DNA from: Marinomonas polaris DSM 16579
Lineage (GTDB): Bacteria; Pseudomonadota; Gammaproteobacteria; Pseudomonadales; Marinomonadaceae
Reading direction: 5' to 3'
NCBI RefSeq assembly: GCF_900129155.1
Contig: NZ_FQVF01000012.1
Coordinates: 62,001 to 126,000 of the forward strand
DNA length: 64,000 nt
Shown here: in pieces, positions 1 to 9,059 of the stretch
Layout of the letters: each line of letters begins with the position of its first letter
Numbering within the stretch: position 1 is the first letter of the stretch
Program-made: the position numbers and the translations under genes
The notes under the pieces: model-generated
What the model saw: the letters and a program-made list of their open reading frames with translations, nothing else
What the model was told of the DNA's origin: nothing
Database searches by the model: none

Positions 1-1035
1 TGAAATTGCTTTGCCAGTTGCGCCAGCACGACCAGTACGGCCGATACGGTGAACGTAATCTTCTGCTACATCTGGTAGGTCAAAGTTGACTACGTGAGGC
101 AGTTGTTCGATGTCCAGTCCACGCGCCGCGATGTCCGTCGCGACAAGAATACGAATACGGCCTTCTTTAAAGTCTGATAAAGCGCGAGTACGTGCGCCTT
201 GGCTTTTGTTGCCGTGGATGGCGCTAGCACGAATGCCAGCGTCTTCTAATTGTTTGGTGATTTTATTTGCACCGTGTTTAGTGCGAGAAAAGACCAATGC
301 CTGATCCCAACGACCGTCAGCGATAAGTTGAATTAACAACTCAGTTTTGCGTTTCTTATCGACTGGGTGCAACCACTGTTCTACAGAGACCGCTGTCGCA
401 TTACGTGGCGTAACGGAAATCTCGATTGGGTTGTTTACCAAGCCTTTTGCTAACTGGCGAATTTCTGGTGAAAAGGTCGCAGAGAACAATAAGTTCTGAC
501 GTTTCTTCGGCAGAATAGCTAGGATTTTTTTGATGTCATGGATAAAGCCCATGTCCAGCATGCGATCTGCTTCGTCTAACACTAGGATTTCTAGCTTGTC
601 GAAACGTACTGCTTTTTGGTTGTATAAATCCATCATGCGGCCAGGCGTTGCGATCAATATATCCGCGCCGCGACGTAGTGCCATCATTTGAGGATTGATT
701 TTAACGCCGCCGAATACCACTGTTGATTTAAGAGACAGATGCTGGCCGTAATTTTTGACGCTTTCAGCGACTTGCGCTGCTAATTCACGAGTTGGTGTTA
801 ATACTAAAGCGCGAACTTGATTGCTTTGTGCGTTTTCGCCTTTACTTAAAATTTCAAGCAAGGGTAAGGTAAAACCGGCTGTTTTGCCTGTCCCTGTTTG
901 GGCTGCGGCCATCACATCTTGGCCTTCAAGAATGGCTGGTATTGCCTGAGCTTGAATTGCAGACGGCTCAGTATAGCCTTGATCTTCAATGGCTTTTAAG
1001 ATGGGGGCAGAAAGCCCAAGTTTGTTGAAACTCAT
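1..1035 (-). CDS. rhlE: DEAD-box ATP-dependent RNA helicase, RhlE type (3' end outside window)
   Basis: Reading the minus strand from the ATG at 1035 gives 345 codons open to the window edge, so the C-terminus is missing. The motifs are in order: Q-motif region near residues 23-30, Walker A AQTGTGKT (45-52), PTREL (81-85), TPGR (130-133), DEAD (154-157), SAT (185-187), and near the edge the helicase motifs [11 protein letters not shown] and [10 protein letters not shown]. The start [21 protein letters not shown] is typical of RhlE-like helicases, which unwind short RNA duplexes in rRNA maturation and RNA decay. It is cytoplasmic. RhlE rather than another DEAD paralogue is a family-level judgement, because the diagnostic basic tail is not visible. 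Confidence 0.9.
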   Translation of the reverse strand, partial: MSFNKLGLSAPILKAIEDQGYTEPSAIQAQAIPAILEGQDVMAAAQTGTGKTAGFTLPLLEILSKGENAQSNQVRALVLTPTRELAAQVAESVKNYGQHLSLKSTVVFGGVKINPQMMALRRGADILIATPGRMMDLYNQKAVRFDKLEILVLDEADRMLDMGFIHDIKKILAILPKKRQNLLFSATFSPEIRQLAKGLVNNPIEISVTPRNATAVSVEQWLHPVDKKRKTELLIQLIADGRWDQALVFSRTKHGANKITKQLEDAGIRASAIHGNKSQGARTRALSDFKEGRIRILVATDIAARGLDIEQLPHVVNFDLPDVAEDYVHRIGRTGRAGATGKAIS

Positions 1036-1270
1036 AGATGTTCTCATGTTTTATAAAGGCAGGTGCTAAGCTGAAAGGTCAGGTTATGCAAGAATTTCGC
1101 GAAGCTTACCTTATATCGGCTCTACATGCTATGTAGTATGGCTTTTGGATGATAATTGTACTGGCCGAGGTTGTAATAAAAAGCGCAGTAAAAGCGTCTT
1201 TGCATCGACTTACTGTGTCGAGCAAACTATGCCGAGCAAAGACTTATTCGTATCTTACCAAGCTATTTGG

Positions 1271-2152
1271 TTAGACTCGTTTTACATCTACCGAAACGGC
1301 AAGTTGCTGAGAGCCGCCACCTTCAAAAATAACGCCTTGAAGTGGTGTCACGTCAGCATAATCTCGACCCCATGCAGTGACGATATGCTGATCGCTTGGC
1401 ATTAGGTCATTGGTTGGATCAAATTCTACCCAACCTAATTCAGGGATAAACACCGCGAACCAAGCGTGAGAGGCATCCGCACCAACCAATTTTTCTTGTC
1501 CTGGTGGGGGCAAGGTTTCTAGGTAGCCACTCATATAACGAGCTGGAATGCCAACCGAACGCAAACAGCCAATGGCTAAATGAGCGAAATCCTGACATAC
1601 ACCGCTGCGCTGTTTTAGTACTTGCTCAAGTGGCGTCGCAACGGTTGTACTAGCTGGGTCGAATTTGAATTCAGTGAAGATCTTATGAGTGAAAGCCAAT
1701 GCTGCCTGTAAGACAGGTTTGTCATCTGTAAAAGTGCTTAGAGCATAGGCCTTTAAATCTTCTGAACAACGTATTTGCGGAGAATCCAGTAGATATTCTT
1801 TTGCCATGCGCAGTTCAGGTGTATTTGGATTACTTAGTTGCGCGCGTAATTGACCACAAGTGAGCGTGCTTTGCATTTGCCATTGAAGTACATTCAATGG
1901 TGAAATTTCAAAGTCAGTGGTGACATCAATCACCAATTTTTTATGGGCTTCTTGAATCGAAAAATAAAACGTCTGATTACCGAAATAATCTTCGCCATCG
2001 TTTTGATAAACTGGTGGCGGATTGATTTGTATTTTCTGATTCAAGCAGCGCTGATTGCGCGTATCTCGCGGTAGGAGGTGAGCCATGTTGTAACATAAGC
2101 TCACTGGCGCTCCATAAGTGTATTCCGTTATATGGCGAACGCGGTACCTCAT
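1271..2152 (-). CDS. Transglutaminase-like protease-fold protein (stand-alone)
   Basis: A 293-residue protein with an N-terminal beta-rich bacterial transglutaminase-associated domain (about 1-85) followed by a transglutaminase-like core. The expected papain-fold triad is visible as Cys186 (GVCQDFAH), His229 (ASHAWFAVF) and Asp245 (EFDPTND). There is no signal peptide, so a cytoplasmic location is likely. It is the last gene of a five-gene operon and overlaps the ATP-grasp/alpha-E fusion gene by 4 bases, so it is probably translationally coupled. Family members are thought to cut or transfer amide bonds; in this gene neighbourhood they are predicted to process a peptide made by the ATP-grasp partners. 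The substrate is unknown. It resembles the N-terminal third of the 1119-residue protein in the same operon. Confidence 0.88.
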   Translation of the reverse strand: MRYRVRHITEYTYGAPVSLCYNMAHLLPRDTRNQRCLNQKIQINPPPVYQNDGEDYFGNQTFYFSIQEAHKKLVIDVTTDFEISPLNVLQWQMQSTLTCGQLRAQLSNPNTPELRMAKEYLLDSPQIRCSEDLKAYALSTFTDDKPVLQAALAFTHKIFTEFKFDPASTTVATPLEQVLKQRSGVCQDFAHLAIGCLRSVGIPARYMSGYLETLPPPGQEKLVGADASHAWFAVFIPELGWVEFDPTNDLMPSDQHIVTAWGRDYADVTPLQGVIFEGGGSQQLAVSVDVKRV

Positions 2153-4728
2153 ACATTTGTTCCTCTGATGGCTTCAGTCAAAGACTGCGGGCCAGCGGTA
2201 TGGTCAAAATACTTATCGCTAATGAGAACGGTAAATTGCTCAAGTTGAGCTAAAAACTCGGTCATGAGTTGCTCTAGTTTTAGACGGCTTTGGCTATCTG
2301 GATCAATCTTGGCAAGTTCTTCCAAATCGGCAAGCTGAATATCATTTAGCGATTTTAAAATGATTTTATTTTCAGGGCTTAGGCCAGCAGTTGTTGTCTC
2401 ATTTCTGGGCAGTTCTCTGATGTATTTACGCAGTTGCTCTACTTGATAAAGTAAAGAGCGTGGATTAGTACCATCAATCATCAATAGATCCAATCCATAA
2501 GCAACGCGAGCACGATTACGATAGCGGCGACGGAAGGAAATAAGGGCTTCTACGCTTAATAAAACGGATTCTAGAATTTGCTGTTGCGGTCCAGATGATA
2601 GTGGCGTAGTGAGCGCAGAGCGTAACAAGGTTGCCGTTTGCAGTGCACGTTCGGTACGACGGCCAATTTCTTGAAACGTCCAGTCGAGTCCGCGTAACAT
2701 GCTTTCATGGTTCAAACCGGACAGCGCCAACAAAGAGGTAACAAGACTGTCTAACGATTCTTCCGGTGCAGAAGGTAAACCATTGGTATAAGCACGATCT
2801 AGCTCATGAATATGGTCGCGCAGCTCATTGATGATGATACGAGTATCGGCAGACAGCATTTCTTTCACTTGCTCGCCACAACTTAACATAGCTTGCAGGT
2901 TAGCTTTGACGGATCCCGCTCGGCTGCCATCAGTTATGATAGAAACGAGTTCAGCTTCTGGGTTGGCGAGGAGCTTTTCGTCTGCTTCCATAAAGCCGGG
3001 CAAGCAGCCAGTTTGCGTAGACGCCATTTCAAGTAACATACGGCGGCTTTCTTCTGGTAATGGGTCAATACCATTCATCTGTTTAAAAATGGTACGTAGT
3101 AAGCGCATACTGATTTCTGCACGTTCAGCATAACGCCCCATCCAAAATAAGTTTTCTACCACTCGGCTTGGTAAATTAGCTTGTAAGGCTTCGTCTTGTA
3201 ATAAAACTTGATCAGTAATTAAGTTACTTTGCGCTTCTGGCTCTGCGGCGATGATCCAAGTGTCTTTACTTTTTGAGCTAGACATATTGGTGACAATGGA
3301 ATCTTTTGTCGATTCGCCAGCACGAGATAAACCGCCAGGCATGACTGTGTAGCCTGTTGGGTTAGCAACGGTGAAAGCTCGCAATAGGCTTGGCCTAGCT
3401 TGTATTTTTCCATTTAACCAAATAGGCGACATAGAGCCTGGAACATAACTTTGCGCAGCATATAGATGCGGGGCTTTTTTGATTTTTTCTATGGTATTAA
3501 GTTTTTGCTTTTCGCTTAGCGTGTGGCCATAAATACTGTTGCTGCTATGGCTACGAATCGCAGGCTTGATAATCAGGTTACTAAGATTGGCGATAACATA
3601 ATTTAAGTCGTCTTTATCACCACACCACCAGGTTGCTACAGAAGGTAAAGTTAGTTGTTTACCTGTCAAAAATTCACTGATGGCAGGCAAAAATTTAACT
3701 AATGCTGGCGCTTCTAAAATGCCGCTACCTAATGGGTTAGCAAGCACGACGTTACCTGCTCGTACTACTTCTAATAAACCTGGAACTCCTAGGAAAGAGT
3801 CGGCTCTTAGTTCGGCTTGATCGCAGTAGGCGTCATCGACACGACGTAAAATAACATCGACACGTGCCAAGCCATTTAAAGATTTCATCCATACCGCGCC
3901 ATTACGTACGGTTAAATCGCTGCCTTGAACTAATGGAAAGCCAAGATAGTTTGATAAGTAGGCTTGTTCGAAATAGGTGCTACTGTAAGCACCAGGAGAC
4001 AGCATGACGATACGTGGCGTATCCGTCCATTGACTGGCAAGAGACGTCAGCATATTTTTGAAGGATTGGAAAAATCCTGCAAGACGACGCACTTGACTGT
4101 CGCGGAAACTGTTCGGAATAACACGCGATACCACGGTACGGTTTTCTAATGCGTAGCCCGCGCCATTTGGAGCTTGGGTACGATCGCCAATGACTTGGAA
4201 TTGACCCGCATGGTCACGTACTAGATCCACCGCATGGTGCAGTAATTGATGAGCACCGGGAACCATAACACCGTGGCATTGACGTAAAAATCCTGGATGG
4301 CTAAAAATAATCTCAGAAGGAATAATGCCGTTTTTCAGCAGTTCTTGCGGACCATAGAGGTCTTTTAAGATCAGATCGAATAAGTTTGAGCGCTGAGCTA
4401 AACCTTGCTCTATCTCAAGCCATTCATCGGTCGGAATAATATTGGGAATAAGATCCAGCGACCAAACACTTGGCGTGAGTGGGTCGCTGGTTAAATTATA
4501 GGTAGCTCCGTCTTCACGAAGGATACGCTGAGCACGACGTTGTCGGTCGAGCATTTCCTCGTCTGAAAGATTGCTTATGTTACGCAGCAGTGCTTCCCAA
4601 TGTGCGCGCGGTTGGCGATCTTCCGTGAAGGCCTCATCATAAGCATTTATCGGTTTATCATAGGCGGAAGATAACGTCGGTTTCTCATCTATCACCGACG
4701 TTATAAAAGTACCTGTTTGAAGTTGCAT
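2149..4728 (-). CDS. Circularly permuted ATP-grasp / alpha-E (DUF404-DUF407-DUF403) fusion protein
   Basis: An 859-residue fusion. Residues about 30-490 match the circularly permuted ATP-grasp family (IVMLSPGAYSSTYFEQAYL; RVDVILRRVDD; VKFLPAI; conserved tail SKSKDTWII). About 515-850 is the all-helical alpha-E (DUF403) domain (VENLFWMGRYAERAEISMRLL; RRTERALQTATLL). Compared with the separate ATP-grasp protein at 9060-10514, the glycine-rich loop ESGGYGM is replaced by RSHSSNSIYG, and the later glycine run before SKDTW is lost. From memory this is usual for the fused branch. ATP-grasp enzymes activate carboxylates for ligation to amines; the product here is unknown. It sits 28 bases after the DUF2126 gene and overlaps the stand-alone transglutaminase gene. 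Confidence 0.88.
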   Translation of the reverse strand: MQLQTGTFITSVIDEKPTLSSAYDKPINAYDEAFTEDRQPRAHWEALLRNISNLSDEEMLDRQRRAQRILREDGATYNLTSDPLTPSVWSLDLIPNIIPTDEWLEIEQGLAQRSNLFDLILKDLYGPQELLKNGIIPSEIIFSHPGFLRQCHGVMVPGAHQLLHHAVDLVRDHAGQFQVIGDRTQAPNGAGYALENRTVVSRVIPNSFRDSQVRRLAGFFQSFKNMLTSLASQWTDTPRIVMLSPGAYSSTYFEQAYLSNYLGFPLVQGSDLTVRNGAVWMKSLNGLARVDVILRRVDDAYCDQAELRADSFLGVPGLLEVVRAGNVVLANPLGSGILEAPALVKFLPAISEFLTGKQLTLPSVATWWCGDKDDLNYVIANLSNLIIKPAIRSHSSNSIYGHTLSEKQKLNTIEKIKKAPHLYAAQSYVPGSMSPIWLNGKIQARPSLLRAFTVANPTGYTVMPGGLSRAGESTKDSIVTNMSSSKSKDTWIIAAEPEAQSNLITDQVLLQDEALQANLPSRVVENLFWMGRYAERAEISMRLLRTIFKQMNGIDPLPEESRRMLLEMASTQTGCLPGFMEADEKLLANPEAELVSIITDGSRAGSVKANLQAMLSCGEQVKEMLSADTRIIINELRDHIHELDRAYTNGLPSAPEESLDSLVTSLLALSGLNHESMLRGLDWTFQEIGRRTERALQTATLLRSALTTPLSSGPQQQILESVLLSVEALISFRRRYRNRARVAYGLDLLMIDGTNPRSLLYQVEQLRKYIRELPRNETTTAGLSPENKIILKSLNDIQLADLEELAKIDPDSQSRLKLEQLMTEFLAQLEQFTVLISDKYFDHTAGPQSLTEAIRGTNV

Positions 4729-4756
4729 AATGTGCTTGAGCCTAAAAAATTAATTA

Positions 4757-7700
4757 TTAGAGAACATTATACTGCTTCCTTAGGTCTAATGTATGCGGAT
4801 ATTCATTCATTGGCTCTTCAGCTGGTGGTGACATTGCACGAGGCTCGTCTCCATTCGGGTAAAAAGAGCGTAATGCACTGAAGGCTGGCGGTGGTGATAG
4901 CGTGCCTTGAGTGAAGCCGTGATCCCAGAAACGGTTCACACGGCGAGCTTCCGCTTCATTGCTATTGACTGGTACATTGTCATACGTACGTCCACCTGGG
5001 TGAGACACATGATAAGTACAACCGCCCACAGATAAGCCATTCCATGTATCGATTAAATCAAATATTAGTGGCGTATCTGTCCCTAGTGTTGGGTGCAAGG
5101 CCGATGGTGGCGCCCAAGCTTTGTAGCGAACCGCGCCAACGTATTCGCCTTTGCGACCTGTAGAACGAATCGGCACGCGACGGCCATTACAGCTAAGCAC
5201 ATAACGTCCATCAGTTAAGCCAGATAGTTTTACCTGCAAACGTTCGACGGAAGAATCTACGTAGCGAGCAGTCCCCGATCCGGTGATTTCTTCACCTAGA
5301 ACGTGCCAAGGCTCAATTGCCCAACGAAGTTCAATTTCCATGTCATCGATTTTTTGACGACCATAATGAGGGAAACGGAACTCTTCAAATGGTGCTAACC
5401 ATTCTAGTTTGAATGGGAAACCATGGCGCTGAAGATCTTCGACCACTTCTTTAACGTCCTGCCAAACAAAATGTGGCAGCATGAATTTGTCATGCAAGCT
5501 GGTGCCCCAACGAACCAAAGGCTTTTTGTACGGTTCTTTCCAGAAGCGTGCAACTAAGCAGCGCAACAACAGCATTTGCACGAGAGACATGTGCGGATGC
5601 GGTGGCATTTCAAAACCACGGAATTCCAATAAACCTTGTCTACCGCTGGCGCTGCCAGCTGCGTAAAGCTTATCAATACAGAATTCAGAACGATGCGTGT
5701 TACCTGTGATATCGACTAGCAAGTTACGCATCAAGCGGTCGACTAACCAAGGTTCTTCAACAAAACCAGACGGCATGTTTTGGAAAGCGATTTCCATTTC
5801 ATATAGGGCTTCGTCGCGACCTTCGTCTGGACGTGGTGCTTGGCTAGTTGGGCCAATAAACATGCCAGAGAAAAGATAAGATAAACCTGGATGATGCTGC
5901 CAGAAGGTTACTAAACTTTGTAGTAACTCAGGGCGACGTAACAGCGGACTGTCTGCTGGTGTACGGCCTCCAAGCGTTACGTGATTACCACCACCTGTGC
6001 CGGTATGGCGACCATCAAGCATGAATTTTTCTGCGCCTAGACGAGAAAGATAGGCTTGGTGATATAGAGTTTCGGTATTGTGAACCAATTCTTTCCAGCT
6101 TGCCGCAGGGTGAATGTTCACCTCGATAACACCTGGATCTGGCGTGATTAGGAACTTCTGCAAGCGCGGATCTTTTGGTGGCTCGTAACCTTCGACAACG
6201 ATAGGTTTATCAAGGACTTTAGCAACCGCTTCAAGATGCTCAAGAACATTCACAAAATGCTCAAGATGCGTCATAGGTGGCATGAATACATGCAAGCGGC
6301 CATCACGTGGTTCGATACACAAGGTAGTGCGAATCACGTTTTTCAACGTTTTTTCTGGCGCTAAGGCAGGTGCTGCTGGTTTTTTAGCGAAATGCTGCTT
6401 GGCAACGCTTTCTAATACCGCGTTGTCTTTTTTGTTCGCCAAAGGTTGGCGAGGATCAAACGGATCACGCTCAGGAATACGATCTTCTTCGGCTTGCGCT
6501 GGTAAAGAATTCAGTGGCAAACGATAACCCATTGGGCTGTCGCCCGGAATCAAGGTAATAACGTCACTGCGCATTGGCCAAAGGGAGCTATTCCAACGAT
6601 TGTTTACAGTATCGAATTCTAACGGCAAAACGAAGCCAGTTGTGGTGCTTAAACCACGGCTAAGCAGTTTTGCTAGACGACGGCGTTCTAAATCGTCTTT
6701 TAAATCGGCTTTGGTTGGATCGGCATCCGCAGGAAGCGATTGCTCCATCCATAAATAATACAGAGTGTCTTCGTAGGTGCTTTGTAGATATTGCTTATCC
6801 AAGGCTAGTTTTTCACACAATAATTCGCCAAAAGCTTGAGCATCTTTAATGGTGTGTTTGTAGTCTTTGTCTACGCGCGCTAAATATTTCGGATCATTCC
6901 ATAACGCTTCGCCGTCGGTGCGCCAGAAACAACCCAACGCCCAGCGCGGTACTTCTTCGCCCGGATACCATTTGCCTTGGCCATAATGAAGTAGGCCGTT
7001 AGCACCGAATTCTTGCTTCATTTTAATCAGCAAGTCTTTGGCTAGTTTAAGCTTTTCTGCGCCCAATGCGCCGGTATTCCATTGCTCTGAATCCATGTCG
7101 TCGATGGAGACAAACGTTGGCTCACCACCCATTGTTAGACGAACGTCGCCGTCTTCAAGCTGCTTGTCAACCGCAAAACCTAAGGCTTTGATGGTGTCCC
7201 ATTCGCCTTCTGCATAGGGTTTTGTCACACGCGGATCTTCATGGATACGAGTTACAATATTGCTGTAGCTAAACTCACATTCACATTCGTCAACAAAGCC
7301 AGTAATCGGTGCTGCTGAAGCCGGCTCTGGTGTACAAGCTAGAGGGATGTGACCTTCGCCGGCGAATAGGCCTGAAGTTGGATCTAATCCAACCCAGCCT
7401 GCGCCCGGTAAAAATACTTCACACCATGCGTGTAAGTCGGTGAAATCTTCTTCTGGGCCTGATGGGCCGTCGAGCGCTTTCACGTCAGACGTTAGCTGAA
7501 CTAGATAACCAGACGCGAAACGTGCTGCTAGACCAAGGCTACGTAGTATTTGAACCAGTAACCATGATGTATCACGACAAGAACCTTTTTTCAGGGTCAG
7601 GGTTTCTTCGCAAGTCTGAACGCCTGGCTCTAAACGAATTCCGTAACCAATATCCGCTGCTAAGCGACTATTGATCGCCACGAGAAAATCGTTAATCGGC

Positions 7701-8116
7701 GTATTTTTACGATCAACCGTAGATAGCCATTTGTCCAATAACGGGCAAGATTCAGTTACTTGTAAGTAAGGATCGAGCTCTTTCTTAAGCGCTTTATCGT
7801 AGGCAAATGGATATTCTTCCGCGTAGCTTTCAACGAAGAAATCGAATGGGTTGATTACCGTCATATCGGCGATAACTTCCACGTAAAACTCTAGCTTATT
7901 GGTCTTTTCGGGAAACACTAAGCGAGTTTGGAAATTTCCAAACGGATCTTGTTGCACATTGATAAAATGCGTTTCAGGCAAAACTTTAAGCGAGTAAGCA
8001 TGAATTTTTGTGCGTGAGTGCGCAGCCGGTTGCAGTCTTAAAACGTGAGGAGCTACGTTAATAAAACGGTCAAACTCGTAAGTGGTCTTGTGCTGTATTG
8101 CGACTCTAATGGTCAT
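4757..8116 (-). CDS. Transglutaminase-DUF2126 fusion protein
   Basis: A 1119-residue protein. Residues 1-90 are the transglutaminase N-terminal domain. Residues about 130-260 are the catalytic core with Cys180 (GSCRDTSW), His229 (DLHAWCEVF) and Asp245 (GLDPTSG). Residues about 300-1110 are DUF2126, with conserved stretches GQGKWYPGEEVPRWALG, GRHTGTGGGNHVTLGG and FIGPTSQAPRPDEGRDE. DUF2126 has been predicted to be a glutamine-synthetase-like carboxylate-amine ligase, so one chain would join a ligase to an amide-cleaving enzyme. Length and order are normal for the family. The start codon overlaps the stop of the preceding alpha-E gene (ATGA), so the genes are cotranslated. The biochemical role is unproven. 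Confidence 0.9.
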   Translation of the reverse strand: MTIRVAIQHKTTYEFDRFINVAPHVLRLQPAAHSRTKIHAYSLKVLPETHFINVQQDPFGNFQTRLVFPEKTNKLEFYVEVIADMTVINPFDFFVESYAEEYPFAYDKALKKELDPYLQVTESCPLLDKWLSTVDRKNTPINDFLVAINSRLAADIGYGIRLEPGVQTCEETLTLKKGSCRDTSWLLVQILRSLGLAARFASGYLVQLTSDVKALDGPSGPEEDFTDLHAWCEVFLPGAGWVGLDPTSGLFAGEGHIPLACTPEPASAAPITGFVDECECEFSYSNIVTRIHEDPRVTKPYAEGEWDTIKALGFAVDKQLEDGDVRLTMGGEPTFVSIDDMDSEQWNTGALGAEKLKLAKDLLIKMKQEFGANGLLHYGQGKWYPGEEVPRWALGCFWRTDGEALWNDPKYLARVDKDYKHTIKDAQAFGELLCEKLALDKQYLQSTYEDTLYYLWMEQSLPADADPTKADLKDDLERRRLAKLLSRGLSTTTGFVLPLEFDTVNNRWNSSLWPMRSDVITLIPGDSPMGYRLPLNSLPAQAEEDRIPERDPFDPRQPLANKKDNAVLESVAKQHFAKKPAAPALAPEKTLKNVIRTTLCIEPRDGRLHVFMPPMTHLEHFVNVLEHLEAVAKVLDKPIVVEGYEPPKDPRLQKFLITPDPGVIEVNIHPAASWKELVHNTETLYHQAYLSRLGAEKFMLDGRHTGTGGGNHVTLGGRTPADSPLLRRPELLQSLVTFWQHHPGLSYLFSGMFIGPTSQAPRPDEGRDEALYEMEIAFQNMPSGFVEEPWLVDRLMRNLLVDITGNTHRSEFCIDKLYAAGSASGRQGLLEFRGFEMPPHPHMSLVQMLLLRCLVARFWKEPYKKPLVRWGTSLHDKFMLPHFVWQDVKEVVEDLQRHGFPFKLEWLAPFEEFRFPHYGRQKIDDMEIELRWAIEPWHVLGEEITGSGTARYVDSSVERLQVKLSGLTDGRYVLSCNGRRVPIRSTGRKGEYVGAVRYKAWAPPSALHPTLGTDTPLIFDLIDTWNGLSVGGCTYHVSHPGGRTYDNVPVNSNEAEARRVNRFWDHGFTQGTLSPPPAFSALRSFYPNGDEPRAMSPPAEEPMNEYPHTLDLRKQYNVL

Positions 8117-9057
8117 GCAGCGTCTCCTTGCCGAAAATGAAACCAGTTTTCGGTGATCTGGTGATTTATTTCGATAATGGCAATCTGTATATCATTGAGA
8201 TGGTTGTGAAAGTCTTCATCCAAATCTTCTGAACTATTGATTGGGTAATCAAATTCTAAAAGTTTATCTACCTTAGCGGTAATTAAACCGGCGCGTGGTA
8301 ATTTTGTCGCCGCTTCACCTATTTGACCTAGGCAGTAAGCTAGAGATCGTGGGAAACAAAGGTCATTCATCAAGAATGTAGTAGCCTTTGCTCCGTTGAT
8401 AGACGTTCTAACGGTGCGGCGATAATCCAAATACGCACTTTGAGACTTTAATACTTTTGACCAAGTCACTTGTCCAAGTTGAATTCTTGCTTCTGGCTCA
8501 GATTTCAACATTAAAGACACGGCCGCATCAAGAATACGTGTTCCCATATCAGCACGTTCTAAATAACGTCCCATAATGAGGAAATGCCAGCCTGAATCAC
8601 GGCTCATTGCACCAGCAAAGAGGCCGATGATTTTTTGGCAGCCTTCAATAATAGTATTCAAGAAAAGATGTCGTTCTGAACGGTTAATCCCTTGCTTGAT
8701 ATTCTGTTGTGCGTATAGATCTAGTTCATTTATTAGTTCCCATGTTTCTTTAGGAACCGCATCACGAGTGGTCCGGATATTTTCCCGCACCATTTTTAAT
8801 GATGACAGCATAGAGCTTGAGTTTGTGTCATCGGCTAAAAGAAACTTCACTACGTTACGTTCGTCTTTTACTTTATAACGTTGTTCGAAAATTTCTTCGC
8901 CACTTAGTATCTCGATTAAGTTATACCAAGATACTTCGATGTTTTTTGGAAGGTCGAATAATAGGTCGTCATAAACACTGACCAAGCGGGCTGTGTTTTC
9001 AACGCGTTCCAAATACCGTGCGCTCCAATATAAGCGTTCTGCGACTCTAGATAACAT
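8113..9057 (-). CDS. Alpha-E (DUF403) domain protein
   Basis: A 314-residue all-helical protein that starts MLSRVAERLYWSARYLERVENTARLVSVYDDLLFDLP, the signature N-terminus of alpha-E/DUF403 proteins. A second family motif (FLIMGRYLERADMGTRILDAAV) lies near the middle. It is a stand-alone version of the C-terminal half of the 859-residue fusion protein in the same operon. Alpha-E domains have no established activity; they occur next to, or fused to, circularly permuted ATP-grasp enzymes and are assumed to act with them. It begins 2 bases after the ATP-grasp gene stops and overlaps the next gene by 4 bases. Confidence 0.88.
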   Translation of the reverse strand: MLSRVAERLYWSARYLERVENTARLVSVYDDLLFDLPKNIEVSWYNLIEILSGEEIFEQRYKVKDERNVVKFLLADDTNSSSMLSSLKMVRENIRTTRDAVPKETWELINELDLYAQQNIKQGINRSERHLFLNTIIEGCQKIIGLFAGAMSRDSGWHFLIMGRYLERADMGTRILDAAVSLMLKSEPEARIQLGQVTWSKVLKSQSAYLDYRRTVRTSINGAKATTFLMNDLCFPRSLAYCLGQIGEAATKLPRAGLITAKVDKLLEFDYPINSSEDLDEDFHNHLNDIQIAIIEINHQITENWFHFRQGDAA

Positions 9058-9059
9058 GG

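Noticed and set aside
1145..1405. Plus-strand frame of 86 codons
   Set aside because: Its second half is antisense to the transglutaminase gene and it has no family features.
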